Source: Alphaproteobacteria bacterium (GTDB lineage: Bacteria; Pseudomonadota; Alphaproteobacteria; Rs-D84). From it: a stretch of 34,833 nt of DNA. The position numbers and the translations under genes were made by a program. The notes beneath the pieces are model-generated. The model worked only from the letters and a program-made list of their open reading frames with translations, was not told the DNA's origin and made no database searches. The stretch lies in NCBI GenBank assembly GCA_009783145.1, contig WRHR01000002.1, positions 1-34,833 of the forward strand, read 5' to 3'. Positions 8,813 to 15,822 of this stretch are shown here, piece after piece. How positions within the stretch are numbered: position 1 is the stretch's first letter; each line of letters begins with the position of its first letter.

Positions 8813-8890
8813 TGGGGCGAATGACGGGATTCGAACCCGCGACATCCAGTACCACAAACTGGCGCTCTAACCAACTGAGCTACATCCGCC
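8813..8890 (-). tRNA. tRNA-His (GTG)
   Basis: A full cloverleaf is visible: acceptor GCGGATG/CATTCGC, D-stem GCTC, anticodon loop with GTG, T-loop TTCGAAT, and encoded CCA at the 3' end (8813-8815). The extra 5' G (position -1, complement of 8890) is encoded and pairs with C73. This is the canonical bacterial form rather than the A73, G-1-less form described for several alphaproteobacterial orders. Confidence 0.96.
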
Positions 8891-8950
8891 ATAAAAACAA
8901 ATTTTGATCGGCCCGACCTTCGCCCGTTGGGCTACGATTGAGCGTTTGCG

Positions 8951-8978
8951 ATTATAAATTATTTTTACCCCTATGCAA
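8951..8978 (-). promoter_or_regulatory. promoter of tRNA-His
   Basis: On the minus strand TTGCAT (8973-8978) and TATAAT (8951-8956) are separated by 16 bp, about 55 nt upstream of the tRNA. The same TTGCA-N16-TATAAT layout is found before tRNA-Gln, and a weaker version before tRNA-Trp. Confidence 0.7.
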
Positions 8979-8997
8979 GATAAAAAACGCCGAAACA

Positions 8998-9027
8998 AAT
9001 TCCCCTTCACTTGAGCGAAGGGGAATT
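8998..9027. repeat. 11-bp inverted repeat between tRNA-His promoter and antiporter
   Basis: AATTCCCCTTC (8998-9008) and GAAGGGGAATT (9017-9027) are perfectly complementary around an 8-nt loop. It lies between two divergent transcription units. No T-run follows in either direction, so a terminator is unlikely; it resembles the other small palindromes scattered through the window. Confidence 0.6.
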
Positions 9028-9070
9028 CGCTCCTATAAACACAATTCCTCTCATCCGTTATAATCGTATT

Positions 9071-10162
9071 ATGACTTGGGTTCATTTATTATTTGGTGCG
9101 GTGATGATGCTGATAGGGGGCGACTGGCTGGTGCGCGGAACTGTCGGGATCTCGCGCCGTCTTGGTTTATCCGAATTCATAATCGCAGTCGTTATTATTG
9201 GTATTGGGACCAGCACTCCGGAGCTCTTCGTATCCATAATATCCGACAACCGAGATTTGGGAACCCTGGTCATCAGCAACAACATATCCTCCAACATCGT
9301 AGATATCTGGGGCGTCATAGGTATAGGCGCTTTTCTATCTCCGATAATCCTTAACGGGCGGCGGCATATGGCGGATTTTATTTTCGTTTGGGTTGCGACT
9401 TTGGTTATGACCGTGATGTGTATGTTCAGCGTCATAGGCTGGATTGACGCGATTATCCTATATGGCATCTTCGCGGCGTATCTGTGGTACGCGATAAAGA
9501 ACGTAAAGGAAAAGCCCGCGCAGCTTGACGGCGGGACTTCGGACGCGGCGGCGGTTTACGAATCAGGTTCCAGAATCAATTACCGCCCTATTTTTGGAGA
9601 ACGCATGGTTCCATACAAGGGCATACCTGCCCCGATTGGCGGGCAAGCTTCCGTTATCCGGCGGCACTATGACTTTCTTTATGACAACGCGCTATTCCGT
9701 TTTTTCCAGCATAGCGTTCCTGGGCTTATATTTTTAACCCTGCTGGGCATAGGGCTGGTGTACCAAGGGTCCGAGGTTTTTATGGACGCGTTACAAATCA
9801 TAGCGCGTATGGACCATCTGGACCAGACTTTGGCCGGGATATTGATAGTAGGCCCCGGAACGTCTATGCCTGAACTGATAGTCACGATTCTGGCCGCCAT
9901 ACGCCGGCGGCCTCAAATAGCGATCGGAAACATTCTGGGGTCTAATCTGATGAATATAGCGCTTGTAGTGCCGACAGGGGCAATCTTGATGGATCTGCCT
10001 CTGACAAAACACCTTTCGCATTTTGATGTCTGGGCGATGGTTTTGGCGTTGGCGATGCTGACGCTGAACTTGTTCGTATGGAAGCGCATATCGCGCTGGA
10101 CCAGCGTGCTGTACATGAGCCTGCTGGTAATCTATATGTACTGGGCGGTGGTGTGGCGTTAA
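9071..10162 (+). CDS. Calcium/sodium antiporter family protein (YrbG/NCX-like)
   Basis: An inner-membrane cation/Ca2+ exchanger of the CaCA superfamily, 363 residues with about ten hydrophobic segments. The two inverted alpha-repeats are visible: GIGTSTPELFVSI, and GPGTSMPELIVTI followed by AIGNILGSNLMNIALV. The second repeat is canonical. In the first repeat the usual GN-GSN motif is replaced by VISNNISSN, so ion coordination may differ. The start MTWVHLLFG is chosen over an upstream TTG. No Shine-Dalgarno sequence precedes it, but TATAAT lies at 9059-9064, only 6 nt before the ATG, so the mRNA may be leaderless. It converges with the CYTH-like gene with a 4-nt overlap. Confidence 0.9.
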   Translation: MTWVHLLFGAVMMLIGGDWLVRGTVGISRRLGLSEFIIAVVIIGIGTSTPELFVSIISDNRDLGTLVISNNISSNIVDIWGVIGIGAFLSPIILNGRRHMADFIFVWVATLVMTVMCMFSVIGWIDAIILYGIFAAYLWYAIKNVKEKPAQLDGGTSDAAAVYESGSRINYRPIFGERMVPYKGIPAPIGGQASVIRRHYDFLYDNALFRFFQHSVPGLIFLTLLGIGLVYQGSEVFMDALQIIARMDHLDQTLAGILIVGPGTSMPELIVTILAAIRRRPQIAIGNILGSNLMNIALVVPTGAILMDLPLTKHLSHFDVWAMVLALAMLTLNLFVWKRISRWTSVLYMSLLVIYMYWAVVWR

Positions 10163-10752
10163 CTTTTAAGTCTCATCTTAAGCAATTCATACGCTTTCTT
10201 TATTTCGCGGATTTCATTAATTTCAATACCTTGTGCTTTGGCTTCTTCAATCAGCCTTGCTTTTTCCTGCAGAATTTCTTCATTGGATTTGTCTGCAAAG
10301 TCCTGTGTACTTTCGCATTCCAGCATTAATCCCAATCCCTCGACAGTTTGAAACGCCAGCTCGATTTGACCGTTGGACATGACAACCATATCGTAATTAA
10401 CATTGACCAGATTCTGGAATCCGATATTTTCAAACAGTTTTTTTGCCGCCGCCAAGTCGCCACACGGAACGTTTGTCTCTTCCAACCCCAGAACATCGCC
10501 GTTTTCGGCATAAGTCTTCTTTTTGTGCGTAATCAGCTTGATTATACGACCGTTCACATTCAAGTGCCGCAGCAATATAGCATCAGACAAGATTGGCAAG
10601 ATGTTATCCGGGGATAATTCATTCAATTTTTGCGACAGATATTCGTCTTCAATCCTGGTTGTCCGGATAATGCTGAACCCTTTATCGAACAATATTTTCA
10701 TTATCCCGTTCAGATCGCCGTTAATAGCAACCGTAATTTCCACTTGTTTCAT
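10159..10752 (-). CDS. CYTH-like domain protein (class IV adenylate cyclase/thiamine triphosphatase type)
   Basis: The 197-residue protein has the layout of a CYTH tunnel protein: an N-terminal VEITVAI strand, then a basic IIKLITHKKKTY strand, LGLEET, an LAAAKKLFENIGF helix, and a late LMLECES strand. The diagnostic ExExK start is degenerate (E-I-T-V-A), so catalytic activity on ATP or thiamine triphosphate cannot be assumed. The C-terminal 60 residues form a charged helix. It follows the PagL-like gene by 21 nt and probably belongs to the same transcript. Assignment is by pattern only. Confidence 0.6.
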   Translation of the reverse strand: MKQVEITVAINGDLNGIMKILFDKGFSIIRTTRIEDEYLSQKLNELSPDNILPILSDAILLRHLNVNGRIIKLITHKKKTYAENGDVLGLEETNVPCGDLAAAKKLFENIGFQNLVNVNYDMVVMSNGQIELAFQTVEGLGLMLECESTQDFADKSNEEILQEKARLIEEAKAQGIEINEIREIKKAYELLKMRLKS

Positions 10753-10773
10753 GGTGTTCCTGCTTTTTATCTT

Positions 10774-11388
10774 TCAGAAATTATACGCAATCCCAATTGC
10801 GTAAAAGTCATAGACGTTGTTATTCGTGCCAGTATCGGCGTTGGAAAAATGCTGCATTATCAATTCCGCATTCCACGAATCGCTTATCCTATATCCGGCC
10901 ATCATTCTAAACCCCAGCAGAAACTTGGTATTCAAGCGCTCGTTGTATTTGCCTTGGATGGCCGGCCCTATTCCCGTCCCGAAATAAAATCTTCCGCCCC
11001 ATGGGGCCCAGGCGATATCTTGGGATATCATAAATATTTCCGCGCCATAATTTCCCCAATCGCATACGTTATATCTGCAGTTCCCGAAATAGTCGCCTCT
11101 TCCGACTCCGATGGTTTTTATCGCGCTCAGCGTTTGCCGTCCCGGTATTCTGAAGAAAGTATTGGGCTGAGAATATTCCAACGCCAGCATATAATACGGC
11201 ACCGGACGATCCGAGTGCTTGAACAAAATCAGCTCGCCGGAATCAAAGCCCTGGCCCAGCATCAAATGAATCTGGTTCTGCTTGTCGCCGAAAAATGGAT
11301 TGTTCGAAGCCTGCTCTTCCGCGCTTGCCGCGGCAAAGGGGGCAATAACCGCTAAAAATACAAGAAGTTTTCTCAAGATTGTTTCCAT
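10774..11388 (-). CDS. PagL-like lipid A 3-O-deacylase (acyloxyacyl hydrolase family)
   Basis: Outer-membrane beta-barrel enzymes of this family remove an acyl chain from lipid A. The 204-residue precursor has a signal peptide (METILRKLLVFLAVIAPFAAASA) and ends in a beta-strand with terminal Phe (GIAYNF). The catalytic motif appears as QHFSNA, with His near residue 180 and Ser near 182. The third catalytic residue, a Glu about 14 residues after the His in PagL, is Asp here (about residue 194). The start lies inside the last codons of the GIY-YIG gene (16-nt overlap) and lacks a clear binding site, suggesting coupled translation. Confidence 0.78.
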   Translation of the reverse strand: METILRKLLVFLAVIAPFAAASAEEQASNNPFFGDKQNQIHLMLGQGFDSGELILFKHSDRPVPYYMLALEYSQPNTFFRIPGRQTLSAIKTIGVGRGDYFGNCRYNVCDWGNYGAEIFMISQDIAWAPWGGRFYFGTGIGPAIQGKYNERLNTKFLLGFRMMAGYRISDSWNAELIMQHFSNADTGTNNNVYDFYAIGIAYNF

Positions 11389-11624
11389 AACCGTTTGTTT
11401 GCAAACGCTTGTCCCGAACCAGTTTTTAGATATTTTTCAAATTCTATTGCTGGCTGTTCACCCGAAAACCCCAGATAAGTTACTAGTTTCCATGGTTTAT
11501 ATTTATTTGTATGAAATGAAAATCCAGAATTATGATCGTTTAAACGTTTCTTTAAATCAGATATATGGCCAACATACCTTTGTTCTGGAAAAGTTTCACT
11601 TTGAATCAGGTATACATAGAACAT
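11373..11624 (-). CDS. GIY-YIG nuclease superfamily protein (UPF0213-like)
   Basis: An 83-residue single-domain protein with the GIY-YIG fold signature: YVYLIQS, then RYVGHISDLKKRLNDHNSG, a KYKPWKLVTY strand, and the catalytic-metal Glu in AIEFEKYLKTGSGQAF. Small stand-alone members such as YhbQ have DNA-nuclease or repair roles; the substrate here is unknown. The start MFYVYLIQS is the only one compatible with the fold. It begins just beyond a repeat-rich stretch next to tRNA-Gln and overlaps the PagL-like gene at its 3' end. Confidence 0.9.
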   Translation of the reverse strand: MFYVYLIQSETFPEQRYVGHISDLKKRLNDHNSGFSFHTNKYKPWKLVTYLGFSGEQPAIEFEKYLKTGSGQAFANKRLWKQS

Positions 11625-11633
11625 ACCAAAGCC

Positions 11634-11724
11634 CCCCTACGCTAAAGCTTCGGGCGACACTACTTCGCTGATACTGCTCGCTATTCGTGTGGCCTGCCAC
11701 ACGAAGCTGCGCAGCAGCGAAGTG
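11634..11724. repeat. nested palindromic repeats at the 3' end of tRNA-Gln
   Basis: Three nested hairpins lie directly against the tRNA: TTCGTGTGG/CCACACGAA (11684-11705), GCTGC-GCA-GCAGC (11706-11718), and an outer CTTCGCTG/CAGCGAAG pair. The left end (CCTACGCTAAAGCTTCGGGCG) is of the same type as the palindrome in the rplJ leader. A comparable structured insert follows tRNA-Trp. Confidence 0.6.
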
Positions 11725-11798
11725 TGGTTGGGGCGCACGGACTCGAACCGCGATATACAGAGTCAGAGTCTGCTGTTCTACCATTAAACTACGCCCCA
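11725..11798 (-). tRNA. tRNA-Gln (CTG)
   Basis: Acceptor TGGGGCG/CGCCCCA with the U1-A72 pair typical of tRNA-Gln. The anticodon loop is CTCTGAC (anticodon CTG), the T-loop TTCGAGT, the discriminator A, and CCA is encoded (11725-11727). Confidence 0.95.
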
Positions 11799-11810
11799 AT
11801 TGCGACGGCG

Positions 11811-11838
11811 ATTATAACCTCTGAATTTTTTTTTGCAA
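11811..11838 (-). promoter_or_regulatory. promoter of tRNA-Gln
   Basis: Minus strand TTGCAA (11833-11838), a 16-bp A-rich spacer, and TATAAT (11811-11816), 12 nt before the tRNA 5' end. Its layout is identical to that of the tRNA-His promoter. Confidence 0.72.
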
Positions 11839-11964
11839 TAAAAAATATGGGAAAAGCAATTTAAGAATACCCTCCTAGTGCATTTATTCCACAGTCGTGC
11901 AAAAATAATCTCAAACCCGAAAACAAGGGAATATGGAATAATCTTCAAACAAAGGAGAATGAAG

Positions 11965-12834
11965 ATGTGTAAAAAAATGCTCTTAACAACCTTAATCGGC
12001 GTAGCCGCTATCGGCGCAACCGCAACCGCCGCGAATGCGGATTACAGCACTCCGGACCAGTACGGCGTCGTATCAAGCGTCTTTAATCCCGCATATCGTC
12101 CGATGCAGAACGACTGGGCCTTGCAGGCCGGAGTCAATTTTCAGACCGGTATGACCAAGAACGGCGAAAATATGACTAACTTTTCATCCGGCGACTTCCA
12201 GGTCGGCGACGTAAAGATCGCTTACGGCGTCTTGGATGAGCTGTACGTGTCGTTTGACGTATATCAGAATACCTTTGGAATCAATCCATATACCGGTACC
12301 TTTATGATTGGAGCGTTTGCAAATCCGGAACTGGGAATCAACTGGCAGGTATTTCGCCCGGCGAAATCATTCGCATTGGATTTGATTGGTAAATATGGCA
12401 TAGCCTGGACTATTGATGAAGTAACCAGAGACCGCATAGGTATGAACAATGTTCAGGCCGGAGCTAGAATATATGGCGACGAAGGTAAATTCCAATGGGC
12501 CGTTCAGGGCTTGGCTCAGCTGGCATTCACACCCGAAGGCATGGACGACTGGTGGAATATATTGGGCAAGGCAGAGCTTGAATTCGAGATTGTTGATAAA
12601 GTCGGCCTGAAGGCGGAATATAACCTTAACTCTTACAACATAAGCAAAAGCGACAATATTCCGATTATATACGACCAATCGCTGCTGTTCGGCGTAATCG
12701 TCGATGTTCAGCCGGGCGTTGCCGCCGTGCAGCCGTATGTGGAGTATCACTTCCCGACAACCAGCGACAGCAGCGCTTCTGCCCTGACGAATAACTTCTG
12801 GCAGATAGGTGCGAAGTTCGGTGTTCAGTTCTAA
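11965..12834 (+). CDS. Exported outer-membrane beta-barrel protein
   Basis: The 289-residue precursor begins MCKKMLLTTLIGVAAIGATATAANA, a typical signal peptide. GGAG 7 nt upstream favours the ATG at 11965 over one at 11959. The mature part alternates polar and hydrophobic residues in strands (ALQAGVNFQTG, ELYVSFDVYQNTFG, LKAEYNLNSYN) and ends GAKFGVQF, the C-terminal Phe signature recognised by BamA. The family and substrate are not identifiable. It is single-gene, followed by a strong terminator. Confidence 0.85.
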   Translation: MCKKMLLTTLIGVAAIGATATAANADYSTPDQYGVVSSVFNPAYRPMQNDWALQAGVNFQTGMTKNGENMTNFSSGDFQVGDVKIAYGVLDELYVSFDVYQNTFGINPYTGTFMIGAFANPELGINWQVFRPAKSFALDLIGKYGIAWTIDEVTRDRIGMNNVQAGARIYGDEGKFQWAVQGLAQLAFTPEGMDDWWNILGKAELEFEIVDKVGLKAEYNLNSYNISKSDNIPIIYDQSLLFGVIVDVQPGVAAVQPYVEYHFPTTSDSSASALTNNFWQIGAKFGVQF

Positions 12835-12851
12835 AATTGCATAGCAATTTT
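12833..12851 (+). repeat. mini-hairpin at the stop codon of the beta-barrel gene
   Basis: AAAATTGC, ATA, GCAATTTT: an 8-bp stem with a 3-nt loop overlapping the TAA stop. It belongs to the set of hairpins with a GC-NNN-GC apex found across the window. Confidence 0.65.
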
Positions 12852-12857
12852 GGAACG

Positions 12858-12885
12858 AAAAACGCGGGGCAATCCCCGCGTTTTT
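12858..12885 (+). terminator. intrinsic terminator of the beta-barrel gene
   Basis: AAAAACGCGGGG, CAAT, CCCCGCGTTTTT: a perfect 12-bp stem with a terminal T-run, 24 nt after the stop codon. Confidence 0.9.
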
Positions 12886-12920
12886 ATTGCGCCGCACAGC
12901 GAAGCGCGGCGGTGCAATTT

Positions 12921-13040
12921 GTCATCCCCGCGAAGGCGGGGATAGGGTTTAATGACCGTCGTGCGCAGCACGACTACAAAATAATTTGGCTCGCTTTGCT
13001 CGCGGTTCATAGGCCCTATTCCCGCCTACGCGGGAATGAC
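12921..13040. repeat. 120-bp element with 27-bp terminal inverted repeats
   Basis: The 27-nt ends (12921-12947 and 13014-13040) match as inverted repeats at 24 positions. Each end is itself a hairpin of the widespread proteobacterial type (CCCCGCGAAGGCGGGG and CCCGCCTACGCGGG, flanked by GTCAT/ATGAC). The interior holds the mini-hairpin GTCGTGC-GCA-GCACGAC (12958-12974). There is no coding capacity; it resembles a MITE or paired REP-like element. Confidence 0.8.
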
Positions 13041-13070
13041 AAAATTTTTTACAAAAATTTTGTTAAAAAT

Positions 13071-13100
13071 AAAAAACCGCCGCGATTGCGGCGGTTTTTT
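13071..13100. terminator. bidirectional intrinsic terminator between convergent beta-barrel genes
   Basis: AAAAAACCGCCGC, GATT, GCGGCGGTTTTTT: a 13-bp stem with A- and T-runs, 13 nt after the stop of the minus-strand gene. An 11-bp A/T hairpin (13039-13063) lies just beside it. Confidence 0.9.
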
Positions 13101-13113
13101 ATTTGTTTCAGAA

Positions 13114-13890
13114 TTAAAAATCAATTCCGAATTTCAAGCCCCAGGCCATGCCTTTGACTTCTTTCCAACCGTCGTCGCTGTTCGCCAATTCCTTGCCGAT
13201 ATACGCGCCTACGAACTTCGTCGCGTCAATGTTATAGTTGACGCCCAAAGTGCCGGCCCATCTGCCCGCGTTTTCTGCATCGGCATTCAGAATGCCAGCA
13301 TATTCAACGCCCGCAACCAAGTTCCAGTCGCTGTCGATCACGTACTGACCATCAACGCCCAAACGCAGCGTTTTCAGGCCTTCGTCGCCCCAGTTGAACG
13401 ATTCGAAGTTCATATAGTCATATGCGATATGACCCGCAACGGTCCAGTCGCCGGCAACGTAGCCGCCGCGAACGCCCAGCGTCCATGTGTATTCGGTTTC
13501 AGCTTCTTTCAAGAATCCTTCGCCATCCCAAACCGGGCTGAACTGATAGTTGCCGAACACGTCAGCTTTCCAGTTGCCTTCGTCCAGAACGCGATAGTTC
13601 ACGCCGATGCCAAAGGTGTTCCAGCCGAAAGTGGTATCGCCGCCCTTGGGGAAAGCGAGATCAACGCCGGTGTTCAGAACAACTGCCAATTTGTCGGTGA
13701 TACCATAGCCGAACTCTTCTCCCAGGCCCCAGCCGCGGAAGTGATCGTTCGTATCGGTATTCAACGAGGTGATGCTGTAAAAGCGGCCTTCATCAGGACG
13801 ATACAGCGGGTTGCCGTCGATGACATTAGCAGCATTGGCGGCGCCAACGGTGCACAGTGCCAACAAAGAAGTTAATGCAAGTTTCTTCAT
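13114..13890 (-). CDS. Outer-membrane beta-barrel protein
   Basis: The 258-residue precursor has signal peptide MKKLALTSLLALCTVGAANA. Beta-barrel strands separated by charged turns follow (YGITDKLAVVLNTGVDLAF, WKADVFGNYQFSP, WTLGVRGGYVAGDWTV), ending GLKFGIDF with terminal Phe. The signal peptide closely resembles that of the next secreted gene upstream (ALTSLxALxxVG-A). A good AGGAA-type binding site lies before the ATG. Porin-like or small-barrel function is possible; I cannot assign a substrate. Confidence 0.85.
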   Translation of the reverse strand: MKKLALTSLLALCTVGAANAANVIDGNPLYRPDEGRFYSITSLNTDTNDHFRGWGLGEEFGYGITDKLAVVLNTGVDLAFPKGGDTTFGWNTFGIGVNYRVLDEGNWKADVFGNYQFSPVWDGEGFLKEAETEYTWTLGVRGGYVAGDWTVAGHIAYDYMNFESFNWGDEGLKTLRLGVDGQYVIDSDWNLVAGVEYAGILNADAENAGRWAGTLGVNYNIDATKFVGAYIGKELANSDDGWKEVKGMAWGLKFGIDF

Positions 13891-14027
13891 ATTCCTTTCC
13901 TTTTGGTTTATGAAACTAAATAAGGCTATTACCTTATGAGACGATTTTCCTATGTATTGAAATAAAAGTCAAGAGGAAATGAGCAAAATCGCAATAGAAA
14001 ATTTATAACGAAATATAACAAATGCGC

Positions 14028-14205
14028 GTCCCCCTTGTTAAAGGGGGAAAATTTTTTAGTGAGCAACGCGAGCTTAAAAATTTAGGGGGATTATCGGTTA
14101 ATTCCAGAGATAACGAATTATCTGGAATTACACAATAATCCCCCTGTTTTTGTAAATTCGCGCGAGGCGCTCATTAACAAAAATTCCCCCTCTAACGAGG
14201 GGGAC
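14028..14205. repeat. 178-bp multi-hairpin element with terminal inverted repeats (copy 1)
   Basis: The ends GTCCCCCTTGTTAAAGGGGG and CCCCCTCTAACGAGGGGGAC are near-perfect inverted repeats, each internally palindromic. Inner pairs include AGGGGGATTAT/ATAATCCCCCT, GTGAGC/GCTCAT, a central AATTCCAGA/TCTGGAATT hairpin and GCGC-GAG-GCGC (14160-14170). A second copy, with a different central hairpin, lies at 33088-33251. This element fills most of the 323-nt gap between the two secreted-protein genes; the rest, 13891-14027, should hold the promoter and leader of the beta-barrel gene, but no clear boxes are seen. Confidence 0.85.
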
Positions 14206-14213
14206 TGATTTTT

Positions 14214-15569
14214 TTAATGAATGATAAGTTCGTTTTTAAACTGTCCCGTCGTCGCGTCTATCGACACCGTACAATGGTAAGTTCCCGCGGTAAGGCTGGC
14301 TGCGGTACCCAATGTCAGGCACGAGTCGCCATTAACTATCGCTTTTACCTCGCCGTCAGTTATATTGATATTGGTTCCTGCGGTAACAGTTTCGCCTATT
14401 ATATTCTCAATATAAGTATCAACGCTGCTGTTAAAGTGTTGTTCCGTGATTCCGCCCGCTTTGACTTCCAAACCGCTGGAGCCCACATTGACCGAGCTGC
14501 CATCAACCACAACCGTAACCTTATCAGTCTCCAAATCCGTACTGCTGATCGCGGCGTTGCCTGCGGTCAACGAACCGCTGTCAAGCTTGTCGCCTATAAG
14601 CTCATCTACAATCCCAGGAACAACTTCGTTAACCAGATTCTCTCCATACTGGTATACGGCATGACCCGTGGTCAGACCCGTGGCATCCTCCACAATCCCG
14701 GTGCCTGCGTTAATGATGTCCCTTGTGCCGGACGTAGAACCTGTCGCGCCCCAAATCGCAACTTTGTTTTCGGCGGCGGCCTGTTGCCCTGAGGGCAGCT
14801 TGTCCTGCTTGTTCTTGACCGTGGTATTGTTGTCTATGATATTGTTGATGGCCGTCGAATAGTCGCCCATATCAATGTTTTCGACTATATTGGTTACAAA
14901 GTTATAAATATCGCCGTCGGTCTGAATGCTGTCGCCTATGATATTTTCAACAAAAGTCGTAACATTGGAGGTGTTGAAGTGCGTGCTGGTGATACCGCCC
15001 GCTTTGACTTCCAAACCGCTGGAGCCCACATTGACCGAGCTGCCGTCAACCACAACCGTAACCTTGTCGGTCGCCAAGTCCGTACTGCTGATCGCGGCGT
15101 TGCCTGCGGTCAGGTCACCCGTGCCGATAGTATTATTCGTGATGTAAGTATAAACATCGCCGCCGGTAACCAGTCCGTCTTCTCCGGTGCCGACAGAGCC
15201 GGTTCTGGCTTTGACGTTCCATACGCCGCCCGTCATATCGGTTACCTCAATCGTATCGCCGTCATCGGTAAGCGTGTTAATACCACCAGCGACTGCTGAA
15301 GCAAGACCAGCCTCTATAAGGTTGATAGCCGCAGTAATATTGGTTGCCGAAGCCGCAGCTCCAGTAAATTGCAAGTCGCCGTCCGCAGATTTGCGCGCGG
15401 TTTCTTCGGACGCTACCTGGGCGTCAATTCTGCCATGCACATAGTTCTGCGAAGTGACAATGGATGTATTGCCCGCGCCAAGAGGGGTCACGCTTTGCAC
15501 TGTGCCAACAGCATGCGCGGTTCCGACCGCGAACAATGCCACCAATGAAGTTAATGCTATCTTTCTCAT
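14214..15569 (-). CDS. Secreted repetitive protein, adhesin- or fibre-like
   Basis: The 451-residue precursor has signal peptide MRKIALTSLVALFAVGTAHA. The mature part is rich in Thr, Ser, Gly, Asn and Val. A duplicated module of about 65 residues (LTAGNAAISSTDL to NIIGDSI or NIIGETV) occurs twice and is nearly identical at the DNA level (about 14424-14590 and 14951-15120). GLVTGGDVYTYI-type segments recall the head and stalk repeats of trimeric autotransporters and phage fibres, but no YadA-type C-terminal anchor is present. The C-terminus (SLTAGTYHCTVSIDATTGQF) looks like a small beta-sandwich. How it is retained at the surface is unknown. It lies directly downstream of rpoB, in the position of rpoC. 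Confidence 0.8.
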   Translation of the reverse strand: MRKIALTSLVALFAVGTAHAVGTVQSVTPLGAGNTSIVTSQNYVHGRIDAQVASEETARKSADGDLQFTGAAASATNITAAINLIEAGLASAVAGGINTLTDDGDTIEVTDMTGGVWNVKARTGSVGTGEDGLVTGGDVYTYITNNTIGTGDLTAGNAAISSTDLATDKVTVVVDGSSVNVGSSGLEVKAGGITSTHFNTSNVTTFVENIIGDSIQTDGDIYNFVTNIVENIDMGDYSTAINNIIDNNTTVKNKQDKLPSGQQAAAENKVAIWGATGSTSGTRDIINAGTGIVEDATGLTTGHAVYQYGENLVNEVVPGIVDELIGDKLDSGSLTAGNAAISSTDLETDKVTVVVDGSSVNVGSSGLEVKAGGITEQHFNSSVDTYIENIIGETVTAGTNINITDGEVKAIVNGDSCLTLGTAASLTAGTYHCTVSIDATTGQFKNELIIH

Positions 15570-15695
15570 ATTATATTCCCTCCTTTCGGGATTAGTATTC
15601 GCAAGCGGAACAATTGTTTTTTATTTTTTCTGGACAGAATTTTTTCTTATATATTTTATCAAAAAACGTATCTGTCTCAAAGCGGTTTTTTTATT

Positions 15696-15820
15696 ATTCC
15701 CCTCCCTTGGAGGGGTGCCGAGCGTATGCGAGGCGGGGAGGGTTTTCTATTTTTTACTTCAGGGGACCCTCCCCGTCAAATTTGCTCCGCAAATTTGCCA
15801 CCCCTCCAAAGGAGGGGAAT
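15696..15820. repeat. 125-bp element with terminal inverted repeats, 2 nt from the rpoB stop
   Basis: The 22-nt ends (15696-15717 and 15799-15820) are inverted repeats with one mismatch; each is itself palindromic (CCCCTCC...GGAGGGG). Inner arms GGGGAGGGT/ACCCTCCCC pair, and CAAATTTGC-TCC-GCAAATTTG (15777-15797) is a perfect mini-hairpin. The element sits exactly between rpoB and the accessory block, that is, at the point where rpoC is missing. Confidence 0.85.
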
Positions 15821-15822
15821 TA

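Noticed and set aside
8905-8940. Second tRNA remnant upstream of tRNA-His
   Set aside because: The GGCCCGACC...GGGCTACG stretch has small inverted repeats but no D-, anticodon- and T-arm arrangement.
12837-13157. Plus-strand frame encoding VIPAKAGI
   Set aside because: It is the translation of the 12921-13040 inverted-repeat element and its flanks, not a gene.
7804-15569. Prophage or integrative element between rpsL and rpoB
   Set aside because: Two tRNA genes and a nuclease are present, but there is no integrase, transposase, phage structural gene, or tRNA-fragment attachment duplication that I can see.
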